Assembly: GCF_002433005.1 (NCBI RefSeq)
Contig: NZ_DJHF01000009.1
Location: 26,520 to 90,519 of the forward strand
Length of the DNA stretch: 64,000 bases
Direction of reading: 5' to 3'
Source of the DNA: Acetomicrobium sp. UBA5826
Lineage (GTDB): Bacteria; Synergistota; Synergistia; Synergistales; Acetomicrobiaceae
Under the pieces are notes generated by a model. That model made no database searches. It was not told where the DNA came from and saw only the letters and a program-made list of their open reading frames with translations. The position numbers were made by a program, and so were the translations under genes. Positions 18,046 to 26,612 of the stretch are shown here, piece by piece. Every line of letters begins with the position of its first letter. The first letter of the stretch is position 1.

Positions 18046-19041
18046 CTATTTTGCTACCTTTTCAGCCAGGGCGATGATGTCTTCTCCGATCTCGCCCTTG
18101 AACTGCTCGTAAATGGCGTGGGCCGCTTCAACGAAGGGCTTCTTCTGCTCGGGCGTGAGGTCGTTTATCTTCATGCCCTTGTTTTGGAGTTCCACTATAA
18201 GTTCTTCCTCTTCCTGTGGCATGACTTCCCGATGTCTTGCCACAAACCTCCTTGCTCCTTCCTTTACGACTTCCTGCAACTCGGAGGGAAGGTTATCAAT
18301 GAAGGACTTATTGGTCAAAATGTGAACGACGGAAAAGACATGTCCGGTCAGAGAACAGTATTTCTGTACTTCATAGAACCTGCTGTCGTGTATTAGAACT
18401 ATGGGGTTTTCCTGACCGTCTACGGTACCTTGCTGAAGGGCCGTGTAAAGCTCACCAAAGCTCATAGGAGTGGGATTTGCCCCCAATTCTTTGAAGAAGG
18501 CGATATGCGGAGGCACTTCCATTGTCCTTATCTTCAGGCCTTTCAAATCCTCGGGACTGTAGATAGGGCGTTTGTTGTTGGTAATGTGTCTGAAACCGTT
18601 TTCGAAATAGCCTAAATTCATCATGCCCGTTTTAAGCAATCTCTTGTCCAGCTCCTTGCCCAACTCCCCGTCGAGCGCCTCAAATGCTGATTCCCTGGTC
18701 GTGAAAAGATATGGAAGTTCGACGACGTTGAAACTCTTCTCGAAACTGGCTGTAATGGACGTAACGGGGAGGGCCATCTGAAGGATGCCCAATTGAACTG
18801 CTTCGGCCATCTCCCTGTCTCCACCCATCTGTGCATTGGGATATAGCTCGACCTTTATTCTACCGCCGGAGTTCTCTTCCACGTATTTTTGAAAGACCTC
18901 CCTCATTAGGACACAGTCGGGATGGCTTTCGGGCTGAATGGTTCCCACCTTGATCGTGTAGTCGGCCGCAGATGCGCAAAAGGCGAAAAAGAACAAAAAC
19001 ATCGCTGCCATTGATAAACTCAACCACCGCTTAAAGCTCAT
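18046..19041 (-). CDS. dctP: TRAP transporter substrate-binding protein (DctP family), second system
   Basis: 331 residues with a signal peptide ending after ASAADY. TRAP binder features are VELYPNAQMGGDREMAEAVQ, the ligand-arginine segment KGLKIRTMEVP, and GTVDGQENP. The ATG has GGGGGAG 6 bases upstream. It heads the minus-strand operon. The ligand is unknown, though the EVPPHIAFFKELGANPTPM segment is like C4-dicarboxylate/sugar-acid binders of the DctP/TeaA class in general. Confidence 0.92.
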   Translation of the reverse strand: MSFKRWLSLSMAAMFLFFFAFCASAADYTIKVGTIQPESHPDCVLMREVFQKYVEENSGGRIKVELYPNAQMGGDREMAEAVQLGILQMALPVTSITASFEKSFNVVELPYLFTTRESAFEALDGELGKELDKRLLKTGMMNLGYFENGFRHITNNKRPIYSPEDLKGLKIRTMEVPPHIAFFKELGANPTPMSFGELYTALQQGTVDGQENPIVLIHDSRFYEVQKYCSLTGHVFSVVHILTNKSFIDNLPSELQEVVKEGARRFVARHREVMPQEEEELIVELQNKGMKINDLTPEQKKPFVEAAHAIYEQFKGEIGEDIIALAEKVAK

Positions 19042-19136
19042 ACATTACTCCCCCTTATGATGTATTTCATTGTGACAGAATATAACACATTTATCGGAAT
19101 TCTAGAATAGTATTTTAAGGGAGTGTGTAACTTACA

Positions 19137-19181
19137 ATACGTGGCCTAACAAGTAGAAATTGAGTTTGCTAGGCCACGTAT
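19137..19181 (-). terminator. Perfect 12-bp inverted repeat after the dienelactone hydrolase gene
   Basis: ATACGTGGCCTA (19137-19148) and TAGGCCACGTAT (19170-19181) pair perfectly. It begins 17 bases past the minus-strand stop at 19198. The following T content is modest (TTGTAAGTT), so termination strength is uncertain. Confidence 0.55.
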
Positions 19182-19197
19182 ATGCTAACGCAATACT

Positions 19198-20040
19198 CTA
19201 CTTTGCGAATATCTCGTCGAAAAATGCCTTCATGGCTTCGAAGGAGCGCCTTTCCGATATCGGATTGTAGGCAACGCCAATTTCGGGGTTATTGCCCGAT
19301 TCCGGGTTGGTAAAACTGTGTACTGTATTGCCATAAAAGATCATCTGCCAATCAACGTTAGCGCTTCTCATTTCTTCCTGAAAGGCAATTACCTGCTCCA
19401 TTGGGACCATTGGGTCATCGGCACCATGCAGGACTAAAATTGACCCCTTGATATTTTTAGCATCATCCGGGTTTGGCGTGTCAAGATTTCCGTGAAAGCT
19501 TATGGCTCCTCTAATTGGCGCTCCGCTCCTTGCAAGCTCAAGCGATGCTCCTCCTCCGAAGCAATATCCCATGGTCGCTATGCGTTCGGGATCTACAAGA
19601 GGATGATTTTGGAGCACCGAAAGGGCCGCCTGACCCCTTTCCCTCAATAGATTCCTGTCGCTTCTGAACTTCCCTGCCAACTGTGCTGCTTCATCTGCGT
19701 TTTTGGGCCTCACGCCCTTACCGTAGATGTCGGCGGCGAAAGCGACATAACCCAGCTCTGCTATTTGTCTGGCCCTCATCTTCTCGTATTCCGATAAACC
19801 CATCCATTCGTGAATTATGATGACCCCGGGACGTTTGTCTTTGACGGATTCCTCGTAGACCAAATAGCCCTCAAGTACAGTATCTCCGTGGTTGTATGTT
19901 ATTATCTCTTCTTTCAACGTCTGAGCTCCCTCTGCTCGTTGCAGTAAAGGATTAGTACCTGCCAATGCGGGTAGCAAAGCAACGATCAAAAACAGACAGA
20001 TCGTTGCAAATGCAATTGAAATTCCTTTGTCTGACATCAT
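19198..20040 (-). CDS. Dienelactone hydrolase family protein, exported
   Basis: 280 residues. A signal peptide (FATICLFLIVALLPALAG) precedes an alpha/beta-hydrolase. The nucleophile is a cysteine in GYCFGGG, the dienelactone-hydrolase pattern, with Asp in HGADDP and His in TVHSF completing the triad. Family members hydrolyse lactones and esters; export to the periplasm argues against a pathway role in aromatic degradation here. GGAGG lies 5 bases before the first ATG (20040) and 8 before a second (20037). It is a single gene with a hairpin after it. Confidence 0.87.
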   Translation of the reverse strand: MMSDKGISIAFATICLFLIVALLPALAGTNPLLQRAEGAQTLKEEIITYNHGDTVLEGYLVYEESVKDKRPGVIIIHEWMGLSEYEKMRARQIAELGYVAFAADIYGKGVRPKNADEAAQLAGKFRSDRNLLRERGQAALSVLQNHPLVDPERIATMGYCFGGGASLELARSGAPIRGAISFHGNLDTPNPDDAKNIKGSILVLHGADDPMVPMEQVIAFQEEMRSANVDWQMIFYGNTVHSFTNPESGNNPEIGVAYNPISERRSFEAMKAFFDEIFAK

Positions 20041-20222
20041 ATCGACCTCCCCCTCTTTTTGAGTAAACCGTTTATTTGTATTTATTTTAAATTATATGAT
20101 GTAATTGTAAAGGGTAGGTCCTCAATTGATACGTCTTTCTGAAGCACGTCAAAATCCTTTATAATTATTTTTGAGAATTCATTTATTGAAATAATCGAAT
20201 AATGATTGAGTTTCATTTTCAC

Positions 20223-20251
20223 TTGACATATACGATGCTCGGTTATATTAT
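20223..20251 (+). promoter_or_regulatory. Strong sigma-70-type promoter of the peptide ABC operon
   Basis: Perfect TTGACA at 20223-20228, a 17-base spacer, and TATTAT at 20246-20251. The start of transcription would be near 20258, 39 bases before the first gene. Confidence 0.85.
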
Positions 20252-20259
20252 TTCATAAG

Positions 20260-20275
20260 CGGATATATATATCCG
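20260..20275. promoter_or_regulatory. Perfect 16-bp palindrome at +1 of the peptide ABC operon (candidate operator)
   Basis: CGGATATATATATCCG is its own reverse complement and begins 8 bases after the -10 box. This is the classic position for a repressor that blocks initiation or early elongation. No regulator gene is adjacent in the window. Confidence 0.7.
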
Positions 20276-20296
20276 TTAAGTGGGAGGTGCGCCTTA

Positions 20297-21262
20297 GTGG
20301 ATATTCCGCTACTGGATGTGAGAAACCTGAAGACCTACTTTTACATCGAAGATAGCGTAATCACAGCGGTGGATTCAGTTAGTTTCGTCGTTCAAGAAGG
20401 AGAAACACTGGGCATAGTAGGAGAGTCAGGTTCTGGCAAAAGCGTGACAGCCCTTTCTATCATGCGCTTGATACAATCGCCTCCTGCAAAGATCGTCGAT
20501 GGAAAGATATTATTCAAAGGCGAAGATCTTTTGCTTAAAAGCGAAGACGAAATGAGACGGATTCGCGGAAATGAGATTTCTATGATCTTCCAGGAACCGA
20601 TGACTTCCTTAAACCCCGTTCTTACCATTGGAGCTCAAATTTCCGAAGCTATAATGCTTCATGAAGGAGTATCCAAAAAAGAGGCACTGGAAAAAAGCGA
20701 GCATCTGTTGCGCCTTTGCAAAGTCTCCCTGCCCAAAAAGCGTTTGCGCCAATATCCCCATGAACTTAGCGGCGGCATGAGGCAGCGTGTCATGATCGCC
20801 ATGGCCTTAGCCTGTAATCCAAGCCTCCTGATAGCTGATGAACCGACAACGGCCTTAGACGTAACGGTTCAGGCTCAAATTCTAGATTTAATACTTGAAC
20901 TTCAGAAAAGAATGAGGACTGCAGTATTGTTTATCACCCATGACTTGGGAGTAATCAATGAGGTGGCGGATAATGTTGCCATAATGTACTGTGGACGTAT
21001 CGTCGAATATGGACCTACGAAGGATGTTTTGAGACACCCCCTTCATCCCTATACGAAAGGCCTTCTTGCCTCTCTGCCCACCATAAAGGGACCAAGGAAG
21101 CCATTGAAGTCCATCAAAGGCAGCGTGCCATCTCCTCAAGAGAAACTCTCAGGTTGTCGATTTGCACCGCGTTGTGATTATGCCTCAGATCGTTGCGTAC
21201 ATACCGAACCAACGCTATCGAAGGTGGACGATCGTCTTGTTCGATGTTACAACATCCCGTGA
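20297..21262 (+). CDS. dppD: Peptide ABC transporter ATP-binding protein (DppD/OppD)
   Basis: 321 residues: Walker A GESGSGKS, signature LSGGMRQRV, Walker B LLIADEPTTALD, and H-loop THD. The C-terminal oligopeptide/dipeptide extension includes the Cys-rich GCRFAPRCDYASDRC that typically binds a 4Fe-4S cluster in Dpp-type ATPases. Starts at GTG with GGGAGG 9 bases upstream. It is the first gene of a five-gene importer operon. Confidence 0.93.
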   Translation: MDIPLLDVRNLKTYFYIEDSVITAVDSVSFVVQEGETLGIVGESGSGKSVTALSIMRLIQSPPAKIVDGKILFKGEDLLLKSEDEMRRIRGNEISMIFQEPMTSLNPVLTIGAQISEAIMLHEGVSKKEALEKSEHLLRLCKVSLPKKRLRQYPHELSGGMRQRVMIAMALACNPSLLIADEPTTALDVTVQAQILDLILELQKRMRTAVLFITHDLGVINEVADNVAIMYCGRIVEYGPTKDVLRHPLHPYTKGLLASLPTIKGPRKPLKSIKGSVPSPQEKLSGCRFAPRCDYASDRCVHTEPTLSKVDDRLVRCYNIP

Positions 21263-21282
21263 AGTGAGAGAGGAATGATTTT

Positions 21283-22248
21283 ATGTCGGAAATTTTGCTT
21301 CAATTGCAGGATTTGCGTGTATACTTCTCGGCGACAAGCGGAACCTTTGGCAAAAAACAATACATAAGGGCAGTCGATGGCATAGACTTAGAAGTGAAAG
21401 CAGGCGAGGTCCTCGGCTTAGTTGGAGAAAGCGGATGTGGGAAATCAACTCTGGGCAGGGCCATAGTAAGGCTTGTAGAGGCTTTAGGGGAAAGCAAGGT
21501 TTATTATCGCGGAATCGATGTGCTCTCCTTCGATAAAAGACAGCTTAAAGAGTTTCGCAAAAAGGCCCAGATGGTCTTTCAGGATCCCTTCGGTTCGCTC
21601 AATCCTAGACTTACAGTGGGCGACACCATTGAAGAGGTCCTCATCGTTCACGAGAGGTCGATTAAATTAGAAAGAAAGCACAAAGTAGAAAAGCTGATGG
21701 ACGCAGTGGGTTTGGCTAAACACTTCCGCAACAGATACCCCCATGAATTGAGCGGAGGGCAGAGACAGCGAGTTGTAATCGCCAGAGCATTGGCCATAGA
21801 CCCCGAGTTTTTAATTTGCGATGAACCCGTTTCGGCACTTGATGTTTCAATCAGGGCTCAGATAATAAACTTATTTGAAGAGCTTCAAAAGAGATTTAAT
21901 TTAACCTATTTATTCATCTCCCATGATATGAGCGTCGTTCGGCATATTAGCACTCGCGTAGCTGTTATGTACCTCGGCAAAATCGTGGAGATCGCGGAGA
22001 CCGATACATTGTTTGACACCCCCCTTCACCCTTATACGCAAGCCCTTCTAGAGGCCATACCGGATGTATTGGAAGATAGAGATATAAGACGCAGAATCCT
22101 CGAGGGAGATGTTCCGAGCCCTTTGCATCCCCCCGAGGGTTGCAGGTTTCATCCTCGATGTTTTATGGCCAAAGAAAGATGTTCAATTGAGGAACCGCCT
22201 TTAATTAAAAAAGGTATCAATCATTTTGTAGCTTGTCATTATGCTTAA
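21283..22248 (+). CDS. dppF: Peptide ABC transporter ATP-binding protein (DppF/OppF)
   Basis: 321 residues: Walker A GESGCGKS, signature LSGGQRQRV, Walker B FLICDEPVSALD, and the C-terminal GCRFHPRCFMAKERC cluster motif. It pairs with the preceding DppD-like subunit to form the ATPase dimer on the inner face of the membrane. It begins 20 bases after the first gene, with GAGAGAGG ahead of the ATG. Confidence 0.93.
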   Translation: MSEILLQLQDLRVYFSATSGTFGKKQYIRAVDGIDLEVKAGEVLGLVGESGCGKSTLGRAIVRLVEALGESKVYYRGIDVLSFDKRQLKEFRKKAQMVFQDPFGSLNPRLTVGDTIEEVLIVHERSIKLERKHKVEKLMDAVGLAKHFRNRYPHELSGGQRQRVVIARALAIDPEFLICDEPVSALDVSIRAQIINLFEELQKRFNLTYLFISHDMSVVRHISTRVAVMYLGKIVEIAETDTLFDTPLHPYTQALLEAIPDVLEDRDIRRRILEGDVPSPLHPPEGCRFHPRCFMAKERCSIEEPPLIKKGINHFVACHYA

Positions 22249-22298
22249 ATAATAATTAATAATAAAGTGATGTCCAAAAAAAGAAGGAGGTAGAAAAA

Positions 22299-23885
22299 AT
22301 GAGGAGGTATAGAGGTTCTGTGGGAAAAGGTCCTTTTGGGGTGAGCATTTTTATTGCGCTGATCGTACTTTTTGGTTTTTTTGGCATAATCTTTTCAGAA
22401 TCTCCTTCGATGGCTGCGGAAAAGAAGGTCATCGTTCAAGCCATGGATAGGGATCCCGATATTTTAGACACCATGAAAGCTGCATGGTATTCGGATGCGT
22501 TGATCTATTTGCACGATCGCTTGGTGTCGAGGGATTACAATTTCAGGTATCGACCGGGGTTGGCGACAAGTTGGGATGTATCGGAAGACGGGCTGATGTG
22601 GACATTTCATTTAAAAAAGGAAGTCAAGTTCCACGATGGCACCCCTTTTACCGCAAAGGACGTGAAATGGACAATCGATACAATTAAAGATCCGAAGACA
22701 GCTTCTCCCTTTGCCGGAGATCTCAAGGCCATCGACCAAGTCAAAATTATCGATGATTATACTGTGCAGATGACGTTGAAATATCCATTTCCGAACCTGC
22801 TTTTCAACTTATCCAACACGGCCTCCGGAATTCAGAAGGCAGGTTGTTATGATGAATATGGGGAGGACTACGGTATCAAGACCGTCATAGGAACTGGTCC
22901 CTTTATGTTCAAGGAATGGGTCCGTGGAGACAGGATAGTGCTCGTCAAAAACCCTCATTACAATTGGGGGCCGGAATGGATGTCCAATCAGGGGCCACCG
23001 CTTTTCGATGAATTGGTCATAAGAACTATACCGGAGGAAAGCTCGCGCATAATGGAACTTTTGACCGGTGGGGTCCACGTGCTTCGTGATGTGCCTCCAT
23101 TGCAGGTCGATAAATTGAAGAACAATCCCGAAATAAACATATTTACTGAACAGTCGACCAAGTTGGGGTATCTAGCCTATGCATGTGACAAAAAGCCCTT
23201 TGACGACGTGCTCGTCAGGAGGGCAATCAATCACGCAGTCGACAGAGAAACGATAGTGAAATACATATTTAGTGGCTATGCCACGCCTGCATACGGCTAT
23301 CTTCCCCAGGCGTTGAAAGATGAATATCTGGAGGAAAGCGAGGAGTTGGGCTACAAATATGACCCCGCTAAGGCGAAGGAGCTGCTTGCCAAAGCAGGAT
23401 TCCCAGACGGCTTTGAGACCACTCTTTCAGCGGAAAACGATTCTACATCGAGAAGGCTCGCGGAGGTTCTTCAGGCTCAACTAGCGGAAATAGGGATAAG
23501 GGCAAAGATTCAGCTTTTCGACAGCGCAAGCTATGTTGCCATGCTAAAGGCAGGGCAACAAGACCTTTTCGTCCGCCTTTATAGCTGGCCCAATGCCGAT
23601 ATTCTCGATTGGTTCTTGTTATCGTCGCAGTTTCCCTATCCCAACCACTCCCGCTGGTGTGATCCCAAGACAGACGAGCTGATCAACTCGGCCGCGACTG
23701 CACCTACGTGGGAAGAGCGAGCGGAGAAGTATAAGGAAGTGCAGCGATATCTCATCGAACAGGCAGTATGGTGCCCTATCTACATTCCAGACATGATGTT
23801 GGCAGTGCGGAAAGAGGTCAAAAACTTCAAGATCCATCCATGGATGATTCAATACAGCGACGGAATCGATATAGAAACCAAATAG
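22299..23885 (+). CDS. Peptide/nickel ABC transporter substrate-binding protein (family 5)
   Basis: 528 residues with a signal sequence (FIALIVLFGFFGIIFSESPSMA). Family 5 landmarks are TWDVSEDGLMWTFHLKKEVKFHDGTPFTAKDV and VKNPHYNWGPEW, with the usual three-lobed length. It collects peptides, or related ligands, in the periplasm. AGGAGG lies 8 bases before the ATG. A 13-bp hairpin follows the gene. The binding pocket residues do not let me name the ligand, but the downstream hydrolases hint at gamma-glutamyl or N-acyl-D-amino-acid compounds. Confidence 0.92.
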   Translation: MRRYRGSVGKGPFGVSIFIALIVLFGFFGIIFSESPSMAAEKKVIVQAMDRDPDILDTMKAAWYSDALIYLHDRLVSRDYNFRYRPGLATSWDVSEDGLMWTFHLKKEVKFHDGTPFTAKDVKWTIDTIKDPKTASPFAGDLKAIDQVKIIDDYTVQMTLKYPFPNLLFNLSNTASGIQKAGCYDEYGEDYGIKTVIGTGPFMFKEWVRGDRIVLVKNPHYNWGPEWMSNQGPPLFDELVIRTIPEESSRIMELLTGGVHVLRDVPPLQVDKLKNNPEINIFTEQSTKLGYLAYACDKKPFDDVLVRRAINHAVDRETIVKYIFSGYATPAYGYLPQALKDEYLEESEELGYKYDPAKAKELLAKAGFPDGFETTLSAENDSTSRRLAEVLQAQLAEIGIRAKIQLFDSASYVAMLKAGQQDLFVRLYSWPNADILDWFLLSSQFPYPNHSRWCDPKTDELINSAATAPTWEERAEKYKEVQRYLIEQAVWCPIYIPDMMLAVRKEVKNFKIHPWMIQYSDGIDIETK

Positions 23886-23908
23886 AACCATCTTTGTTAA
23901 ATTTAATG

Positions 23909-23946
23909 ATTGGAGAAGGGGGTTTCATGCAAGCCCCTTCTCCAAT
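23909..23946 (+). repeat. Intercistronic hairpin between the binding-protein gene and dppB
   Basis: ATTGGAGAAGGGG and CCCCTTCTCCAAT form a perfect 13-bp stem with a 12-base loop. There is no T run, so it more likely protects the upstream mRNA from 3' decay and biases expression toward the binding protein than terminates. Confidence 0.75.
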
Positions 23947-23966
23947 AACCAGCAGGAGTGGTTGTG

Positions 23967-24887
23967 ATGCTAAGATATTTCGCCAGGCGAATGACATTTC
24001 TAGCTTTAACTTTGTTGGGAATGACGATCATCATATTTTCAATGCTCCATTTATCTCCTGGAGATCCTATAGATTTGATCGTCGGTCCTAACGTAACCCC
24101 TGAAGTGCGGGAAAATATACGTCATCAATATGGCTTGGACCAACCCTTGATAGTCCAATATCTTGGCTTTATGAGATCTCTTATTCGCGGCGATTTGGGA
24201 CAATCGATAATTCAGCATAAGCCCGTATCAGAATTGATTGCAGAGAGGTTTTACGTCACCTTTGAATTGAGCGTGACGGCTTTGATCATGTCATTTTTAA
24301 TAGCAATTCCCATTGGTATTAAAGCCGCCTTGAAGAGAAATACCGCCACGGATTACTCGCTTATGGCCGCTTCTCTGATCGGCATTTCGATGCCAACCTT
24401 TTGGTTTGGGCTGATGCTCTTGTATATAGTAGCTTTCAAACTGAGGCTTTTCCCGATTTCAGGTTACGGGACATGGAAGCATCTCTTTTTGCCTGCATTG
24501 ACGATTGGAATAACCGATGCGGCTTTGGTCGCTAGAATGGTGCGATCTAGCATGCTTGAGGTAATTCGCCAGGATTACATACGCACCGCCAGAAGCAAGG
24601 GCCTGCCTGAGCGGGTCGTAATTAACCGTCATGCCCTGAGAAATGCATTAATTCCGATAATTACCTTGTTGGGATTGCGCATAGGATGGATTGTGGGGGG
24701 ATCTGTCGTAGTGGAGATCGTCTTTGCCAGACCTGGATTGGGAAGGTTGATGGTCGATTCCATTTTGGCCCGCGACTACCCTGTCGTTCAGGGGACAATG
24801 GTTGTATTGACGACCTGCATAATATTGGGAAACCTCCTTGCAGATGTCTTATATGCGGTTGTAGATCCGCGTATAAAGTTGAGATGA
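23967..24887 (+). CDS. dppB: Peptide ABC transporter permease (DppB/OppB)
   Basis: 306 residues with six membrane helices: the N-terminal LSPGDPIDLIVGPNVTPE segment, and the cytoplasmic EAA-type loop IRTARSKGLPERVVINRHALRNALIP. I chose the ATG at 23967, 8 bases after CAGGAG, over the GTG at 23958. It forms the translocation channel with DppC. Confidence 0.92.
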   Translation: MLRYFARRMTFLALTLLGMTIIIFSMLHLSPGDPIDLIVGPNVTPEVRENIRHQYGLDQPLIVQYLGFMRSLIRGDLGQSIIQHKPVSELIAERFYVTFELSVTALIMSFLIAIPIGIKAALKRNTATDYSLMAASLIGISMPTFWFGLMLLYIVAFKLRLFPISGYGTWKHLFLPALTIGITDAALVARMVRSSMLEVIRQDYIRTARSKGLPERVVINRHALRNALIPIITLLGLRIGWIVGGSVVVEIVFARPGLGRLMVDSILARDYPVVQGTMVVLTTCIILGNLLADVLYAVVDPRIKLR

Positions 24888-24918
24888 TACAAGAAGGTTG
24901 ATAAGGTGGCGATTATAT

Positions 24919-25797
24919 ATGGCTGAAGAGGTAGCAAGTGCCAGGATTGCCAGAAGCGAGAGCGCCTTCTGGCATTTGATGAAGCGTTTGTTTCGCAATA
25001 AAGCCGCGGTCTTTGGGTTGGTCATCATAATGTTGATGTTTCTCTGCGCCATTGCGGCTCCGCTGATAGCCACTCATGATTACGCTAAACAGGATTTGCC
25101 GTCCATGCTGCAATCACCATCGAGGGCCCATTTGTTCGGCACTGACGAATTTGGGCGCGATATTTTTAGTCGGGTGATCTATGGTTCGAGAGTCTCTCTT
25201 AAGGTTGGCTTTCTGGCAGTGGGCATTTCTCTCTTCGCAGGACTTCTCTTAGGAAGCATCGCCGGTTATTACGGTCGTATTTTGGACAGCGCCATATGTG
25301 CGTTGGTAGATATAGCTTTAGCCTTTCCCATGACGTTGCTCGCAATAGCCATCATCGCCATCCTTGGACCAGGTTTGTTCAACGTATGTCTGGCCATAGC
25401 GCTTTCCTCCTGGGGGTCCTTTGCCCGCATAACGCGAGGTCAATTTCTATCCCTGAAAAGCCAAGAGTTCATAGAAGCAGCTAAGATTCTCGGATATTCC
25501 GATCTTAGAATTATATTACGCCACATTTTACCAAATTCCCTGGCTCCTTTGGTCGTCCTAACGACGCTCGAGGTACCAAAGGCCATAATCGTAGAAGCGA
25601 CGCTGAGTTTTTTGGGACTCGGGATACAGCCCCCTTTGCCCAGCTGGGGTTCGATCATGAGTTCTGGCCGCTCCTTTCTTTTCGATGCTCCCTGGATAAC
25701 GGTCTTTCCCGGGCTGATGATCATTTTGATTGTCATGGGTTTCAATCTCTTCGGGGATGCCCTGAGGGATACCCTTGACCCGAGACTTCGAAACTAA
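24919..25797 (+). CDS. dppC: Peptide ABC transporter permease (DppC/OppC)
   Basis: 293 residues with an N-terminal OppC_N region (RNKAAVFGLVIIMLMFLCAIAAP), the HLFGTDEFGRDIFSRVIYGSR landmark and an EAA loop (EFIEAAKILGYSDLRIILRHILPN). The ATG at 24919 with AAGGTGG 9 bases upstream is preferred to the in-frame TTG at 24898. Confidence 0.92.
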   Translation: MAEEVASARIARSESAFWHLMKRLFRNKAAVFGLVIIMLMFLCAIAAPLIATHDYAKQDLPSMLQSPSRAHLFGTDEFGRDIFSRVIYGSRVSLKVGFLAVGISLFAGLLLGSIAGYYGRILDSAICALVDIALAFPMTLLAIAIIAILGPGLFNVCLAIALSSWGSFARITRGQFLSLKSQEFIEAAKILGYSDLRIILRHILPNSLAPLVVLTTLEVPKAIIVEATLSFLGLGIQPPLPSWGSIMSSGRSFLFDAPWITVFPGLMIILIVMGFNLFGDALRDTLDPRLRN

Positions 25798-25820
25798 AAA
25801 TATGGAGGAGTGTAAAAATC

Positions 25821-26561
25821 TTGAAGCCTATAATCGGAATAAGCAGCGTATGGTCGGCTGAAACGTGGTCAAGCGATGAAAATAAAGTCGGTTGCATCTA
25901 TATTGGCAAGCAATATGTCGATGCTATTTTATACTCTGGCGGCACTCCCTTTATCCTTCCCATGATCAACGAGAGGGAATCATTGATACCCCTAATTGAG
26001 GATATCATGATGGTGATCGATGGCCTCCTGCTCAGTGGGGGTGGCAGCCTGGAGGGAATCCTGTCGCAGACGACACGCCCTACCTTGACGGAACAACAAC
26101 CTAAAAGATATGAATTCGAGAAAGAATTGCTCCTTCATGCCCGCATGAAGGGAATGCCCATTTTGGGCATCTGCCGAGGCTGTCAAATGATTGCCGAGGT
26201 GTTTGGGGGGAAGATGGATTACTCTCATTTTTTGCAGGGCCATCGACAAAAGGAGTCGGGAGATCACCCGACTCATAATGTTAGAATAACTGACAATACG
26301 AAGGCGAAGCTCCTCTTGCAGGCCGACAACATGCTGGTCAACAGCTTTCACGTGCAATCCATAGAGGCCGTACCCGAAGGCTTTATCGCAAGCGGCATAT
26401 CCGATGATGGGGTCATCGAAATAATCGAATCCACTTTGGATCCCTTCGTAGTGGGCGTTCAGTTTCATCCTGAGGAGATGTTGCTATCCAGCAAACAGGC
26501 AAAGAGGATCATCGATCTTTTCGTCGAAAGCGCCAGGGACTTTAAGAAAACTCGATCGTAG
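25821..26561 (+). CDS. Peptidase C26, gamma-glutamyl-GABA hydrolase-like (PuuD family)
   Basis: 246 residues with a class I glutamine amidotransferase fold. The nucleophile Cys lies in GICRGCQMIAEVFGG, and the partner His and Glu in VQFHPEEM. PuuD-like enzymes cut gamma-glutamyl amide bonds in the cytosol. The start is TTG at 25821 with GGAGGAG upstream; the resulting MKPIIGIS is the standard family N terminus. It begins 23 bases after dppC, so it probably processes what the importer brings in. Confidence 0.85.
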   Translation: MKPIIGISSVWSAETWSSDENKVGCIYIGKQYVDAILYSGGTPFILPMINERESLIPLIEDIMMVIDGLLLSGGGSLEGILSQTTRPTLTEQQPKRYEFEKELLLHARMKGMPILGICRGCQMIAEVFGGKMDYSHFLQGHRQKESGDHPTHNVRITDNTKAKLLLQADNMLVNSFHVQSIEAVPEGFIASGISDDGVIEIIESTLDPFVVGVQFHPEEMLLSSKQAKRIIDLFVESARDFKKTRS

Positions 26562-26612
26562 TCAAGCTGCAACATAGCGATTAAAAATATATGATTATTA
26601 GAAAGGAATAAT

